Positions 53,230-62,052 of a stretch of 64,000 nucleotides of DNA are shown one piece after another. How positions within the stretch are numbered: the stretch's first letter is position 1; each line of letters opens with the position of its first letter. The position numbers were made by a program, and so were the translations under genes. The notes beneath the pieces were generated by a model. That model did not search any database. It was given only the letters and a program-made list of their open reading frames with translations, and had not been told where the DNA came from. The DNA is from Sphingobacteriales bacterium (GTDB taxonomy: Bacteria; Bacteroidota; Bacteroidia; Chitinophagales; Chitinophagaceae): NCBI GenBank assembly GCA_004144175.1, contig SEFT01000004.1, positions 186,001 through 250,000 of the forward strand. The letters run 5' to 3'.

Positions 53230-54516
53230 ATGAACAACGTACTACAAATAGAAAATGTATCAAAGCAATATCAGCTCGGAGTCATTGGCTCCGAATCGCT
53301 GAAGCACAGGATGCAATTATGGTGGAACAGAAATGTGAGCAGAGTGTCTCAAAAGGAAGTAACAGAAGCTGCGGATAGCAATAAATCTATATGGGCATTA
53401 CGTGATGTTAGCTTTAACGTACAACAAGGCGATGTCCTTGGGCTCATCGGAAAAAACGGCTCGGGCAAATCAACACTACTTAAGATACTATCGCGTATTA
53501 CCAAACCAACTGCTGGTATAGTAAGAGGGAAAGGCCGGATAGCCAGCCTGCTGGAAGTAGGCACAGGCTTCCATGCAGAGCTTACGGGCCGCGAAAACAT
53601 TTATCTGAATGGTCAGATACTCGGCATGAAGAAGCGCGAGATCGATAACCGCTTTGACGAAATCGTAGCTTATTCTGGAGTTGAACGTTTCCTGGATACT
53701 CCTGTAAAACGATACTCCAGCGGCATGTATGTTCGCCTGGCATTCTCAGTAGCCGCGCATCTGGATGCAGACATTCTGATAATAGACGAGGCACTTGGCG
53801 TTGGCGACTCTGACTTTCAGCGCAAGAGCATTGCTAAGATGAGAGAGATCGCATCGCAGGAAGGCAAAACTGTATTATTTGTAAGTCACAATCTGCAAGC
53901 ACTCCGAAACCTCTGCAACAAAGCAGTATATCTGGACAAAGGACGTGTCGTCGATTTCGGCCTTTCAGAAAAGATCATTACAGACTACTTGAAGAGCGAA
54001 AAAGTACAGTACCTGCGGCAGGATTATGAAGCGCCCGAAGTTGCTCCCGGCAATCAACATATTCGCATCAAAAAAGTAGAAGTTTGCCCGCAATACATAA
54101 AGAAGGATGCTATTGATATACGTACCCCATTGAAGATAAAGTTTGAGTTCTGGTACAATAAGCTGGCCCCCGGAGACTTGATCACAGGTGTTCACCTGTT
54201 CAATTTTGACGGCGACTGCATATTCGACACTTGCTCGGAAAGACATCATCTGGACAATGGATTGATAAAAGGTGAATGCCTGATACCGGGAAACTTCCTC
54301 AATGATGGATCCTATTATGTATCCATTGTATTTGTACGGAATACAGTGGAGCGGCTCTATTATTTCGAAGCTTGCCTGTCGTTCGATGTAGCAGATTATA
54401 GAGAGAATATTGAATGGATTGGCAAATGGGCGGGATTTGTCCGGCCGAAATTTGATGTTGTATTAAAACATGAAAACGCAAATACTCAAAAAGATGAGAA
54501 GGTTCAGACCGTATAA
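53230..54516 (+). CDS. O-antigen-type ABC transporter ATPase with C-terminal glycan-binding domain (Wzt-like)
   Basis: A 428-residue ATPase. The nucleotide-binding domain spans about 1-250 (Walker A GKNGSGKSTLLK, signature YSSGMYVRLAFSVAAH, Walker B ILIIDEALGVGDSDF). A C-terminal beta-sandwich (about 280-415) resembles the Wzt carbohydrate-binding domain that recognises the end-capped chain. It overlaps the next gene by 47 bases, indicating coupled expression. It pairs with the Wzm-like permease just upstream. Confidence 0.92.
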   Translation: MNNVLQIENVSKQYQLGVIGSESLKHRMQLWWNRNVSRVSQKEVTEAADSNKSIWALRDVSFNVQQGDVLGLIGKNGSGKSTLLKILSRITKPTAGIVRGKGRIASLLEVGTGFHAELTGRENIYLNGQILGMKKREIDNRFDEIVAYSGVERFLDTPVKRYSSGMYVRLAFSVAAHLDADILIIDEALGVGDSDFQRKSIAKMREIASQEGKTVLFVSHNLQALRNLCNKAVYLDKGRVVDFGLSEKIITDYLKSEKVQYLRQDYEAPEVAPGNQHIRIKKVEVCPQYIKKDAIDIRTPLKIKFEFWYNKLAPGDLITGVHLFNFDGDCIFDTCSERHHLDNGLIKGECLIPGNFLNDGSYYVSIVFVRNTVERLYYFEACLSFDVADYRENIEWIGKWAGFVRPKFDVVLKHENANTQKDEKVQTV

Positions 54517-56563
54517 GGTGCAACACCTGGAGCTTAGCTGGCTTAAGACTTTTTTACCCCCGACGGAGAATAGCTTCCTCGTTTTCTGGTGGAAAAAAAT
54601 TCCGCTGGGGCATCTTTGGATAGACGGGGATAAGCTCAATCTCCGCATCAATGAATTTCAGAAGCTGGTGGCCGACGCTGTCTGGCCTACCTTATACCAT
54701 TACTTGCAAAATGTAAAAGAGTGCGAAGGCCTATACCAGTCATTGTTACATGATGAACAGGCGACCATCAACAAGACTATAGAGCATGGCTTTACTATTG
54801 CTCCACCGCATTTCGCTACAGAAGACAATGCAAACAAACCGATATCGGTGGTCATCTGCACACGTAATCGCTCCAGGCAACTGTGGCATTGTCTTGATGC
54901 ACTGATGGCGTCAACAGACCAAAACTTTGAAGTAGTAGTAGTGGATAATGCACCGGACGACAATAGCACGGAGGAAGTAATAAAGTTATTTCCCAAAGCG
55001 CGTTATGTACGGGAAGATAGAAAGGGCCTTGACATAGCACGCAATACAGGCGCAAAGAGTGCTACGTTCGATATTATAGCGTATACCGACGATGACGTAA
55101 TCGTAGACAAAGATTGGATCAAGAACATAAAAACATGCTTTAAGGATCCGCTTACTATGGCCGCTACCGGCCTTGTGATACCGGTAGAGCTAAAAACAAG
55201 ATCGCAATACACCTTCGAAAAGCACTGGGGTTTCAACAGAGGCTATCTGCCTATTGTATTCGATCATAAATATTTTATGGATAACCTGGCCTATGGCGTA
55301 CCGGTATGGAATATAGGCGCAGGCGCTAATATGGCCTTCAGAAAAGAGATCTTCCAGCTAGTGGGATATTTTGATGAAAGGCTGGATGTCGGCGCCTCTG
55401 GTTGCAGCGGCGATTCTGAAATGTGGTATCGCATATTGGCGGAGGGATGGAACTGTAATTATTTCCCCAATGCAGTAGTATATCATCAACACAGGGAAAC
55501 AAAAAAAGACCTACGCAAACAAATATTCAACTACATGCGTGGCCAGGTAAGCTCTTTGATGGTGCAGTACGAAAACTACGGCCACGAGGGCAATCTTGAC
55601 AGAATAGGCAGAGGCCTGCCTGAATACTATAAGACCAGGGTAAAAGATTTCTTTACACGAAGAGGCAATCCTCAGATAAGAACTATAATAACCGAAATGA
55701 AAGGCTGCTATTCGGGCAAAAAATTCTACGAGCAGCACAAGCACCGGAAACGTGTGGACGAGCCGGCAATTCCTGAAAGCCTGAAAAATCATGTCAAAGT
55801 AAAAGACAACACCATTGTTTCCATCGTAATACCTTGCTTTAACCATGCGCACTACCTGCATAGCGCATTGCAAAGTATATACAAGCAAACCTACAGAAAC
55901 TTCGAGATCATTGTGGTCGATGATGGTTCCATAGATGAAACGCCGGATATATGTGCTCAATATAAGGAGGTAAAATATCTGCGGGTAGAACGTGTAGGGT
56001 TATCAGCTGCGCGCAACATCGGTGCGCAATGCAGTACGGGCAGTTTTGTAGTATTTCTGGATGCAGATGACATACTGTACCCGAATGCACTCGAATTGAA
56101 CTTGTTCTATTTTAAGTTGTACCCATGGGCAGCATTTATCTCGGGAGGGCACGATAGAATTGATGACAACAACGAGATTATCGGGTCGCTAGAGAAAGCT
56201 CCATTGCAAAAGATAGGTGACAACTATCCAAATCTGCTTCAAGGCAACTACATAGGTATGGAAGCAACGGTGATGTACCGCCGGGACCTGTTCCCTGCAT
56301 TTCATTTTGATACGAAGCTGCGTGCTTGTGAAGATTATGATCTGAATCTGCGTATATCCCGCCATTTCCAGACGGTTAGCCATACGACAAAAATTGCAGG
56401 GTATCGTATGCATCAAAGCAATATGTCGCACAATAAGGAACTGATGTATGAGATGGCTGTATGCGTACTAAAGAAACAAGAGAACCAGTTGCTGAAACAG
56501 GAAGAAAAAGACAATTATCATTTGGGACTCGAACACTGGAAGAATTACTATAAAGTAGCATAG
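54470..56563 (+). CDS. Bifunctional family 2 glycosyltransferase (two GT-A domains)
   Basis: A 697-residue enzyme with two GT2 domains. The first starts at about residue 122 (VVICTRNRSRQLWHCLDAL) with the metal-binding AYTDDDVIV. The second begins at about 445 (SIVIPCFNHAHYLHSALQSI) with FLDADDILY and acceptor-side GLSAARNIGAQCSTGS. Two domains in one chain usually add two sugars or alternate linkages, which is inferred. It starts within the wzt-like gene; an ATG at 54494 is an alternative. Confidence 0.88.
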   Translation: MKTQILKKMRRFRPYKVQHLELSWLKTFLPPTENSFLVFWWKKIPLGHLWIDGDKLNLRINEFQKLVADAVWPTLYHYLQNVKECEGLYQSLLHDEQATINKTIEHGFTIAPPHFATEDNANKPISVVICTRNRSRQLWHCLDALMASTDQNFEVVVVDNAPDDNSTEEVIKLFPKARYVREDRKGLDIARNTGAKSATFDIIAYTDDDVIVDKDWIKNIKTCFKDPLTMAATGLVIPVELKTRSQYTFEKHWGFNRGYLPIVFDHKYFMDNLAYGVPVWNIGAGANMAFRKEIFQLVGYFDERLDVGASGCSGDSEMWYRILAEGWNCNYFPNAVVYHQHRETKKDLRKQIFNYMRGQVSSLMVQYENYGHEGNLDRIGRGLPEYYKTRVKDFFTRRGNPQIRTIITEMKGCYSGKKFYEQHKHRKRVDEPAIPESLKNHVKVKDNTIVSIVIPCFNHAHYLHSALQSIYKQTYRNFEIIVVDDGSIDETPDICAQYKEVKYLRVERVGLSAARNIGAQCSTGSFVVFLDADDILYPNALELNLFYFKLYPWAAFISGGHDRIDDNNEIIGSLEKAPLQKIGDNYPNLLQGNYIGMEATVMYRRDLFPAFHFDTKLRACEDYDLNLRISRHFQTVSHTTKIAGYRMHQSNMSHNKELMYEMAVCVLKKQENQLLKQEEKDNYHLGLEHWKNYYKVA

Positions 56564-56587
56564 ACTTATCCATAAAATAAAATAAAC

Positions 56588-57625
56588 ATGGAAGAACGGA
56601 TACCCCTGACTCCTCCCACAATAAAACCCATAAAAGACAATCTGCCCCGCCCCAGATGGTCGGTAATGATACCAACCTACAACTGCATAAGATACCTGAA
56701 AGCAACTATTGAATGTGTGCTGGCACAGGGCATCGATCCGGAGGAAATGCAGATAGAAGTGATAGACGACCATAGCACAGATGGCGATATTGGCGCACTG
56801 GTAGCTCAAGTAGGGCTAGGTCGTGTAGGTTTTTTCAGGCAGCCGGAGAACCGTGGAAGCCTGCGAAACTTTGAGACCTGTATCAATCGTGCACGGGGAC
56901 AATTTGTACATATACTGCATGGCGATGATCTGATAAAACCAGGCTTCTATAAAGAAATAGAACGCTTGTTCAACCAACACCCCGAAGCAGGTGCTGCGTT
57001 TACCGATCATATCTATATCGACGAAAACAACAATGAACTATATGCCGAAAAGCCGATTATGGCCGAATCAGGAATCCCCGATAATTGGCTCTCGCAGATT
57101 GCCATGGGGCAGCGCATACAGCCCCCTGCTATTGTTGTAAAGCGGAGTGTGTATGAGGACCTGGGCAGCTTCTTCGCGGTACACTATGGCGAGGACTGGG
57201 AAATGTGGACACGCATTGCGTCTAAATATCCTATGGCTCATTCTCCTACTCATCTTGCCCGGTACCGTATACATACTAACAACATCACCAGCCGGTCTTT
57301 TTTATCGGGACAAAATGTGAGAGACATCAAGAAGGTGATCGGCATCATCAGGGACTACCTGCCGGCAGATAAGAAACAGCAGCTATCGAGGCAGGCCAGT
57401 AAAAACTTCTCCATATACTTTGCACACGTTTCGCACAAGATATATCATGACTACAGGGATCCACGTGCAGCACTGAAGCACGCGGGACAAGCACTACACA
57501 TGCACCTGAACAAGACAACAATACTTGCTTTTGCCAAGCTATGTGTAAAGTACTGTATCAAATACCGGCAAAAAGAAATGAATAAAGTACAAGGTGATCA
57601 TGTAATAGCAGTAAGCACTACATAA
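56588..57625 (+). CDS. Family 2 glycosyltransferase
   Basis: A 345-residue GT-A enzyme. MIPTYNCIRYLKATIECVLA begins the donor-binding fold, and the metal-binding motif is HGDDL near 118. The C-terminal half has the helical acceptor region (YGEDWEMWTRIASKYPMA, with ED acting as a likely catalytic base). It lies 24 bases after the bifunctional enzyme and 8 before the next transferase, within the glycan operon. Donor and acceptor are unknown. Confidence 0.88.
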   Translation: MEERIPLTPPTIKPIKDNLPRPRWSVMIPTYNCIRYLKATIECVLAQGIDPEEMQIEVIDDHSTDGDIGALVAQVGLGRVGFFRQPENRGSLRNFETCINRARGQFVHILHGDDLIKPGFYKEIERLFNQHPEAGAAFTDHIYIDENNNELYAEKPIMAESGIPDNWLSQIAMGQRIQPPAIVVKRSVYEDLGSFFAVHYGEDWEMWTRIASKYPMAHSPTHLARYRIHTNNITSRSFLSGQNVRDIKKVIGIIRDYLPADKKQQLSRQASKNFSIYFAHVSHKIYHDYRDPRAALKHAGQALHMHLNKTTILAFAKLCVKYCIKYRQKEMNKVQGDHVIAVSTT

Positions 57626-57633
57626 CCGATACA

Positions 57634-58437
57634 ATGCTACTATCCATCGTTATACCAACATTCAACCGAAACAACCTACTCTGCAACTGTATCGACAGGC
57701 TGCTGCCTGCTTGCCAGCTGGTAGACAATAACCTGTATGAAATAATTGTAGGAGACGACAATCCCAATGACACGCTACAGGGTATCATAGCAGAAAACTA
57801 TCCGACGGTCATCTATAATGCAGGGCCCAGAAGAGGCCCTGCAGCCAACAGAAATGCTGCAGCAAGGCAGGCGAAGGGCCAATGGCTGCTTTTTATAGAC
57901 GACGATTGTATACCGGATGAAAAACTGTTGTCCTCTTACCTGAGTGTTATAAAAAACAACAGGGGTAGAATACTGGAAGGCTGCACCATTACCGACAGGG
58001 CACGCAAACGCGTAGACGAAGAAGCACCGGCTAACTCGAGCGGAGGCAACCTATGGTCTTGCAACTTTGTTATTGACAGAAATCTATTTCTCGATTTAGG
58101 CGGCTTTGATGAAAACTTCAGATTTCCTTATCTGGAGGATGTTGACTTCAGATACAGGGCTACTAAAAAGGAACGGATCACTTTTGTTCAGCAGGCTGTG
58201 GTGATACATCCCTGGCGCAGGCGCCCGGCTTTTGAGCACATGGGAAAGCAGGTAAACGCCCACCGCTATTTCTATAAGAAACACCGGGAGCGAAGCCTGA
58301 AACACAAGTTTCTGCGCTTTTTGGCCTTCTGGAGAGAGTCGATACGTCTGTCCGCACAGTTGGTTCGCTGTTCGTTTCGGGGGTTTGTCGTGTATCTTGA
58401 AAAACTGATCATGTATTTTTTGCTCATATTCTGCTAG
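57634..58437 (+). CDS. Family 2 glycosyltransferase with C-terminal membrane helix
   Basis: A 267-residue GT-A enzyme: SIVIPTFNRNNLLCNCIDRL, IIVGDDNPND and the metal-binding FIDDDCIPD near 90. The acceptor side shows GGFDENFRFPYLEDVDFRYR. The C-terminus ends in a hydrophobic stretch (VVYLEKLIMYFLLIFC) that may anchor it in the membrane. It is the last gene of the exporter-glycosyltransferase operon. Confidence 0.87.
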   Translation: MLLSIVIPTFNRNNLLCNCIDRLLPACQLVDNNLYEIIVGDDNPNDTLQGIIAENYPTVIYNAGPRRGPAANRNAAARQAKGQWLLFIDDDCIPDEKLLSSYLSVIKNNRGRILEGCTITDRARKRVDEEAPANSSGGNLWSCNFVIDRNLFLDLGGFDENFRFPYLEDVDFRYRATKKERITFVQQAVVIHPWRRRPAFEHMGKQVNAHRYFYKKHRERSLKHKFLRFLAFWRESIRLSAQLVRCSFRGFVVYLEKLIMYFLLIFC

Positions 58438-58459
58438 CCTCAACTTACCGGCTTATGCG

Positions 58460-58467
58460 TACCTTTG
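58460..58467 (+). promoter_or_regulatory. Putative -7 box upstream of the ABC-F gene
   Basis: TACCTTTG fits TAnnTTTG, 36 bases before the ABC-F ATG. No convincing -33 TTTG is seen. Confidence 0.4.
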
Positions 58468-58503
58468 CACTCCATTATCAAATAAGAATAGCAGCTCAGA
58501 GTC

Positions 58504-60417
58504 ATGCATTATGTTACGGCAGAAAGTATCAGCAAATCGTTTGGTGTAAAACCCTTGTTCCAGGATATTACTTTTCATATAAGTGAAGGTGAAAAGATAG
58601 CGCTCGTGGCCAAGAACGGCTCGGGCAAGTCGACATTGCTACGTATACTGGCGGGGCAAGATCAGCCGGATGACGGGAAAGTATGGATACATAAAGACGT
58701 AACGGTTGCGCTATTTGAGCAGGAGCCGAAGTTCAATGAAGAGCTTTCGGTAGTGGATAATATATTCCACTATAAGCACCCCGTGGCCGAAGTGCTGCGC
58801 GACTATGAGCGCATACTCAACAGCCCTGAGCGGGATGATGAAAAGCTATCGGAAACACTGGCGCGTATAGATGACCTGGGAGCATGGGAGTTTGAAGCCA
58901 AGGTAAAACAGATACTGGGCAAGCTGAACATCCACAACCTGGACCAGCCCGTAAAGACACTGAGCGGCGGCCAGCGCAAAAGAGTAGCACTGGCGCAAAC
59001 GCTGATAGACATCGGCTTTGAACATAAGCACGTACTGCTGATAATGGACGAACCTACCAACCACCTGGATGTAGAGATGGTGGAGTGGCTGGAGCACTAT
59101 CTGAACCAGGAGAATGTGACGCTGCTAATGGTGACCCACGACCGCTACTTCCTGGATGCGGTATGCGACGAAATATGGGAACTGGATGGCAGCGAACTAT
59201 ATGAATACAAGGGCGATTACGAGAACTATATGGAAAAGAAGGCCGCCCGTATGGAAAGTCAGCACGCCAGTATAGACAAGGCCCGCAACAGCTACCGTAA
59301 AGAGCTGGAGTGGATGCGCAAGCAACCTAAAGCCCGTAGTACAAAATCGCGCAGCAGGCAGGATGCCTTTTATGAAATAGAGGCTAAAGCTAAGCAACGC
59401 ATAGAAGACAATAAGGTAGAGCTGCAAATGAAGATGAACCGCCTGGGTGGTAAGGTGGCAGAGCTGAAAAAGGTTTATAAGAGCTTTGGTGAAAAGACTA
59501 TCCTTCGTGGGTTTGATTATACATTCAAGAAAGGCGACCGTATAGGAATAGTGGGTAAGAATGGTGCCGGCAAATCGACCTTCCTGCAAATGCTGCAAGG
59601 CCTTGAGCCTGCCGACAGTGGTAAGATCAATATTGGCGACACGGTGATATTCGGCAACTTCTCGCAGCAGGGGTTGGAGATAAAGGAAGATATGCGGGTG
59701 ATAGAGTATGTGAAGGACATTGCAGAAAACTTTCCGCTGGCCAATGGCGGCTCGTTGAGTGCAGCAAAATTTCTGGAGCTATTCCTCTTCCCGCCCGAGC
59801 AGCAGTATACGTACTTGTCGAAGTTGAGCGGAGGAGAGAAGAAAAGGCTACAACTGCTGACGATACTGTTCCGCAACCCTAACTTCCTGATACTGGATGA
59901 ACCTACCAACGACCTGGACCTCCCCACCCTTTCGGTATTGGAAAACTTCCTGAGTGAATACCAGGGGTGCCTGCTCATCGTATCGCACGACAGGTATTTT
60001 ATGGACCGGCTGGTGGACCACCTTTTTGTATTTGAGGGCGAAGGCCACCTACGCGACTTCCCGGGCAACTATACCGACTACCGTATATGGCTGCGCGAAC
60101 AGGAAAAGGCGAAAGCCCTAAAAGACGCCGCAAAGCCGGAGCCTGTGGCAGAAATCAGCACTACTACTACTGCAACAGCACCTTCGCTAGCCACTAGAGA
60201 GAAGAAATTTTCGTTTAAAGAAAAGCGCGAGTTTGAACAACTGGGGAAAGATATAGCAGCATTGGAAGCAGAGAAAGAAACCATTACTGCGAAAATGAGC
60301 GATGCATCGCTCCCTTATGACGAACTGCAAAAGCTAAGCGCTCGCGTAACAGAGGTAACAAACCTACTGGAAGAAAAAGAAATGCGCTGGCTGGAACTGA
60401 GCGAGTATTCATCGTAA
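58504..60417 (+). CDS. uup: ABC-F ATPase, Uup-like
   Basis: A 637-residue soluble protein with two ATPase domains (Walker A GKNGSGKST and GKNGAGKST; signatures LSGGQRKRVALAQ and LSGGEKKRLQLLT; IMDEPTNHLDVEM and ILDEPTNDLDLPT) joined by a helical linker with many Lys/Arg. The C-terminal coiled coil (about 560-635) is the Uup-type domain that binds DNA or the ribosome. ABC-F proteins act on translating ribosomes, not in transport. No membrane part exists. Confidence 0.93.
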   Translation: MHYVTAESISKSFGVKPLFQDITFHISEGEKIALVAKNGSGKSTLLRILAGQDQPDDGKVWIHKDVTVALFEQEPKFNEELSVVDNIFHYKHPVAEVLRDYERILNSPERDDEKLSETLARIDDLGAWEFEAKVKQILGKLNIHNLDQPVKTLSGGQRKRVALAQTLIDIGFEHKHVLLIMDEPTNHLDVEMVEWLEHYLNQENVTLLMVTHDRYFLDAVCDEIWELDGSELYEYKGDYENYMEKKAARMESQHASIDKARNSYRKELEWMRKQPKARSTKSRSRQDAFYEIEAKAKQRIEDNKVELQMKMNRLGGKVAELKKVYKSFGEKTILRGFDYTFKKGDRIGIVGKNGAGKSTFLQMLQGLEPADSGKINIGDTVIFGNFSQQGLEIKEDMRVIEYVKDIAENFPLANGGSLSAAKFLELFLFPPEQQYTYLSKLSGGEKKRLQLLTILFRNPNFLILDEPTNDLDLPTLSVLENFLSEYQGCLLIVSHDRYFMDRLVDHLFVFEGEGHLRDFPGNYTDYRIWLREQEKAKALKDAAKPEPVAEISTTTTATAPSLATREKKFSFKEKREFEQLGKDIAALEAEKETITAKMSDASLPYDELQKLSARVTEVTNLLEEKEMRWLELSEYSS

Positions 60418-60419
60418 GT

Positions 60420-60677
60420 ATGGACAGAGCAATATTAAAGTCCAAACTTGACGACTTTGGCATTGCCCCAATCTATTACTCGCTTGACGGCGAGCTTATC
60501 CCGGATTGCATCATACTATTCCATAATTATCACGCGTGGGAAGTATTTTACCTGGATGAACGTGGAGATAGAAATAACACAAGAAATTTCGAGTCAGAAC
60601 ACTAGGCTTGTGAGTACATCCTTACAATGTTTACGGCATCGAAGGACTTGGATGGTAATTTAAGGCTTAAAGCCTGA
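60420..60677 (+). pseudogene. Small immunity-like gene broken by an in-frame TAG
   Basis: The first 61 codons encode MDRAILKSKLDDFGIAPIYY followed by SLDGELIPD and WEVFYLDERGDRNN, ending FESEH and TAG at 60603-60605. The same frame then continues as ACEYILTMFTASKDLDGN to a TGA at 60675-60677. FxSE-x-x-ACEYIL is the natural continuation seen in small proteins of this kind, some annotated as immunity-like, so the TAG looks like a nonsense mutation. A shorter working protein is the alternative. The start lies 2 bases after the ABC-F gene. Confidence 0.6.
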
Positions 60678-60699
60678 AGTAAGTAACTAAGAATAATAA

Positions 60700-60725
60700 C
60701 GAAGGCCCGCAACTGCGGGCCTTCG
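60700..60725. terminator. Bidirectional terminator hairpin
   Basis: An 11-bp perfect stem (60700-60710 with 60715-60725) with loop AACT lies between the broken gene and porV. The T-tract is weak on both sides. Confidence 0.65.
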
Positions 60726-60746
60726 TGCTATAATTTCATTAGGCTC

Positions 60747-61949
60747 TTATTGAGCGCTACTGCCACTTTCGTTTGTTTTCAGCTCATCAAAGTCGAATAA
60801 CAGGGAGAAACGGAATGTGTTAGACAGCGGGTTCCTGTTTACGCTGCTGCCTGAAGGCACCAGGTAAGAGAAGTTCAGGTTGAACACATTGTAGCGCACA
60901 CCCAGACCTACTGTAAAGTATTTACGGTCACCTTTGAATTTGTTCTCGTAGAAGTAGCCTGCGCGTACAGCAAACTGGTTTTGGTACCAGTACTCAGCAC
61001 CCAGCGATACCTGGTATTCTTTCAGCTCTTCCTTCATACCACCCGGCGCATCGCCAAACGAACCGAATACGCCCGATACAATACCTTTTTCAGGGATGTA
61101 GTAGTCAGGATATGCCTGATTCAGATCGGTGTTAGAATCCAGTGGTGTAGGCACCATCAGCTTATTGATGTCGAGCGCAAAAGTGATCTTATTATACGCA
61201 TCTGCCTGATACGTATAGGCACTACCCAGGCCGAGGTTGATCGGGATGAAATCGCGGCGGGTAGAGTTGTAAGATATCTTAGAACCAAGGTTGCTGATAA
61301 CAGCGCCAAGGCTCAGGTTATTGCTGCGGAATTCATCTATCTCTTTGGTCTTAGTATAATACAGACCCAGGTCGGCAGCAAAGGCGTTACCCGGCTTTAT
61401 ATCGATACCCGTACCCGAAAGGCCCGAAGCGATAGAAGAGTTGATGTAACGGAAAGCAAGACCTGCTGACAAATACGGAGACAGCTTGCGCGAGTAACCC
61501 AGATCAAGTGCAAACTCGTTTGGTTTACCTGTACCTATTGGTTGTGCGTTGATGTCGGTATAATTGATCTCACCGAGGTTGAAGTAACGCAGTGATGCAC
61601 TTACAGCCTGGTTGTTCTCCTGCCCGAACTTGGCATAACCCGAAAGGTAAGCCAGGAAGATATCAGGTACCAGGTCCTTCAGCCATGGAGTGTAAGTAAC
61701 CGATACTCCGTATTTCTTTTGTGCAAAAGGTATCTTACCGACGTTCCAGAACTGGGCGTTGGCATCCGGTGAAATAGCCACACCTACATCGCCCATAGCG
61801 CCCGAACGAGCGTCAGGAGATATACGCAGGAATGGTACAGCAGATGTAACCGTATTTGCACCACTAAGGGATTTTTTCTGTGCTATTGCAGATGATGATA
61901 GGAGCCCGGCCGCCAGACTTAAGCCAATTAGAGCAAAGCGTTTTGCCAT
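60747..61949 (-). CDS. porV: Type IX secretion outer-membrane shuttle protein PorV
   Basis: A 400-residue outer-membrane beta-barrel with a signal peptide (LIGLSLAAGLLSSSAIAQ). Early residues show SAVPFLRISPDARSGAMGDVGVA, the PorV family signature, and the C-terminal strands alternate polar and hydrophobic residues, ending FRFSLLFDFDELK. PorV shuttles T9SS cargo from the translocon to the attachment complex with PorU. porU lies just upstream on the same strand. Confidence 0.93.
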   Translation of the reverse strand: MAKRFALIGLSLAAGLLSSSAIAQKKSLSGANTVTSAVPFLRISPDARSGAMGDVGVAISPDANAQFWNVGKIPFAQKKYGVSVTYTPWLKDLVPDIFLAYLSGYAKFGQENNQAVSASLRYFNLGEINYTDINAQPIGTGKPNEFALDLGYSRKLSPYLSAGLAFRYINSSIASGLSGTGIDIKPGNAFAADLGLYYTKTKEIDEFRSNNLSLGAVISNLGSKISYNSTRRDFIPINLGLGSAYTYQADAYNKITFALDINKLMVPTPLDSNTDLNQAYPDYYIPEKGIVSGVFGSFGDAPGGMKEELKEYQVSLGAEYWYQNQFAVRAGYFYENKFKGDRKYFTVGLGVRYNVFNLNFSYLVPSGSSVNRNPLSNTFRFSLLFDFDELKTNESGSSAQ

Positions 61950-61972
61950 TCTATTATTGTTATTTAAAGTGT

Positions 61973-61980
61973 CAAAGGTA
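61973..61980 (-). promoter_or_regulatory. Putative -7 box of porV
   Basis: TACCTTTG on the minus strand fits TAnnTTTG, 24 bases before the porV ATG, within the 103-base gap to porU. The -33 element is weak (CTG at about 20 bases). Confidence 0.45.
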
Positions 61981-62052
61981 GTTTTTATTTACTTTTTCAG
62001 GTACATGGTGCCTAGAGGCAGGCAATATACTCAAAAACAGCAACATACATCA

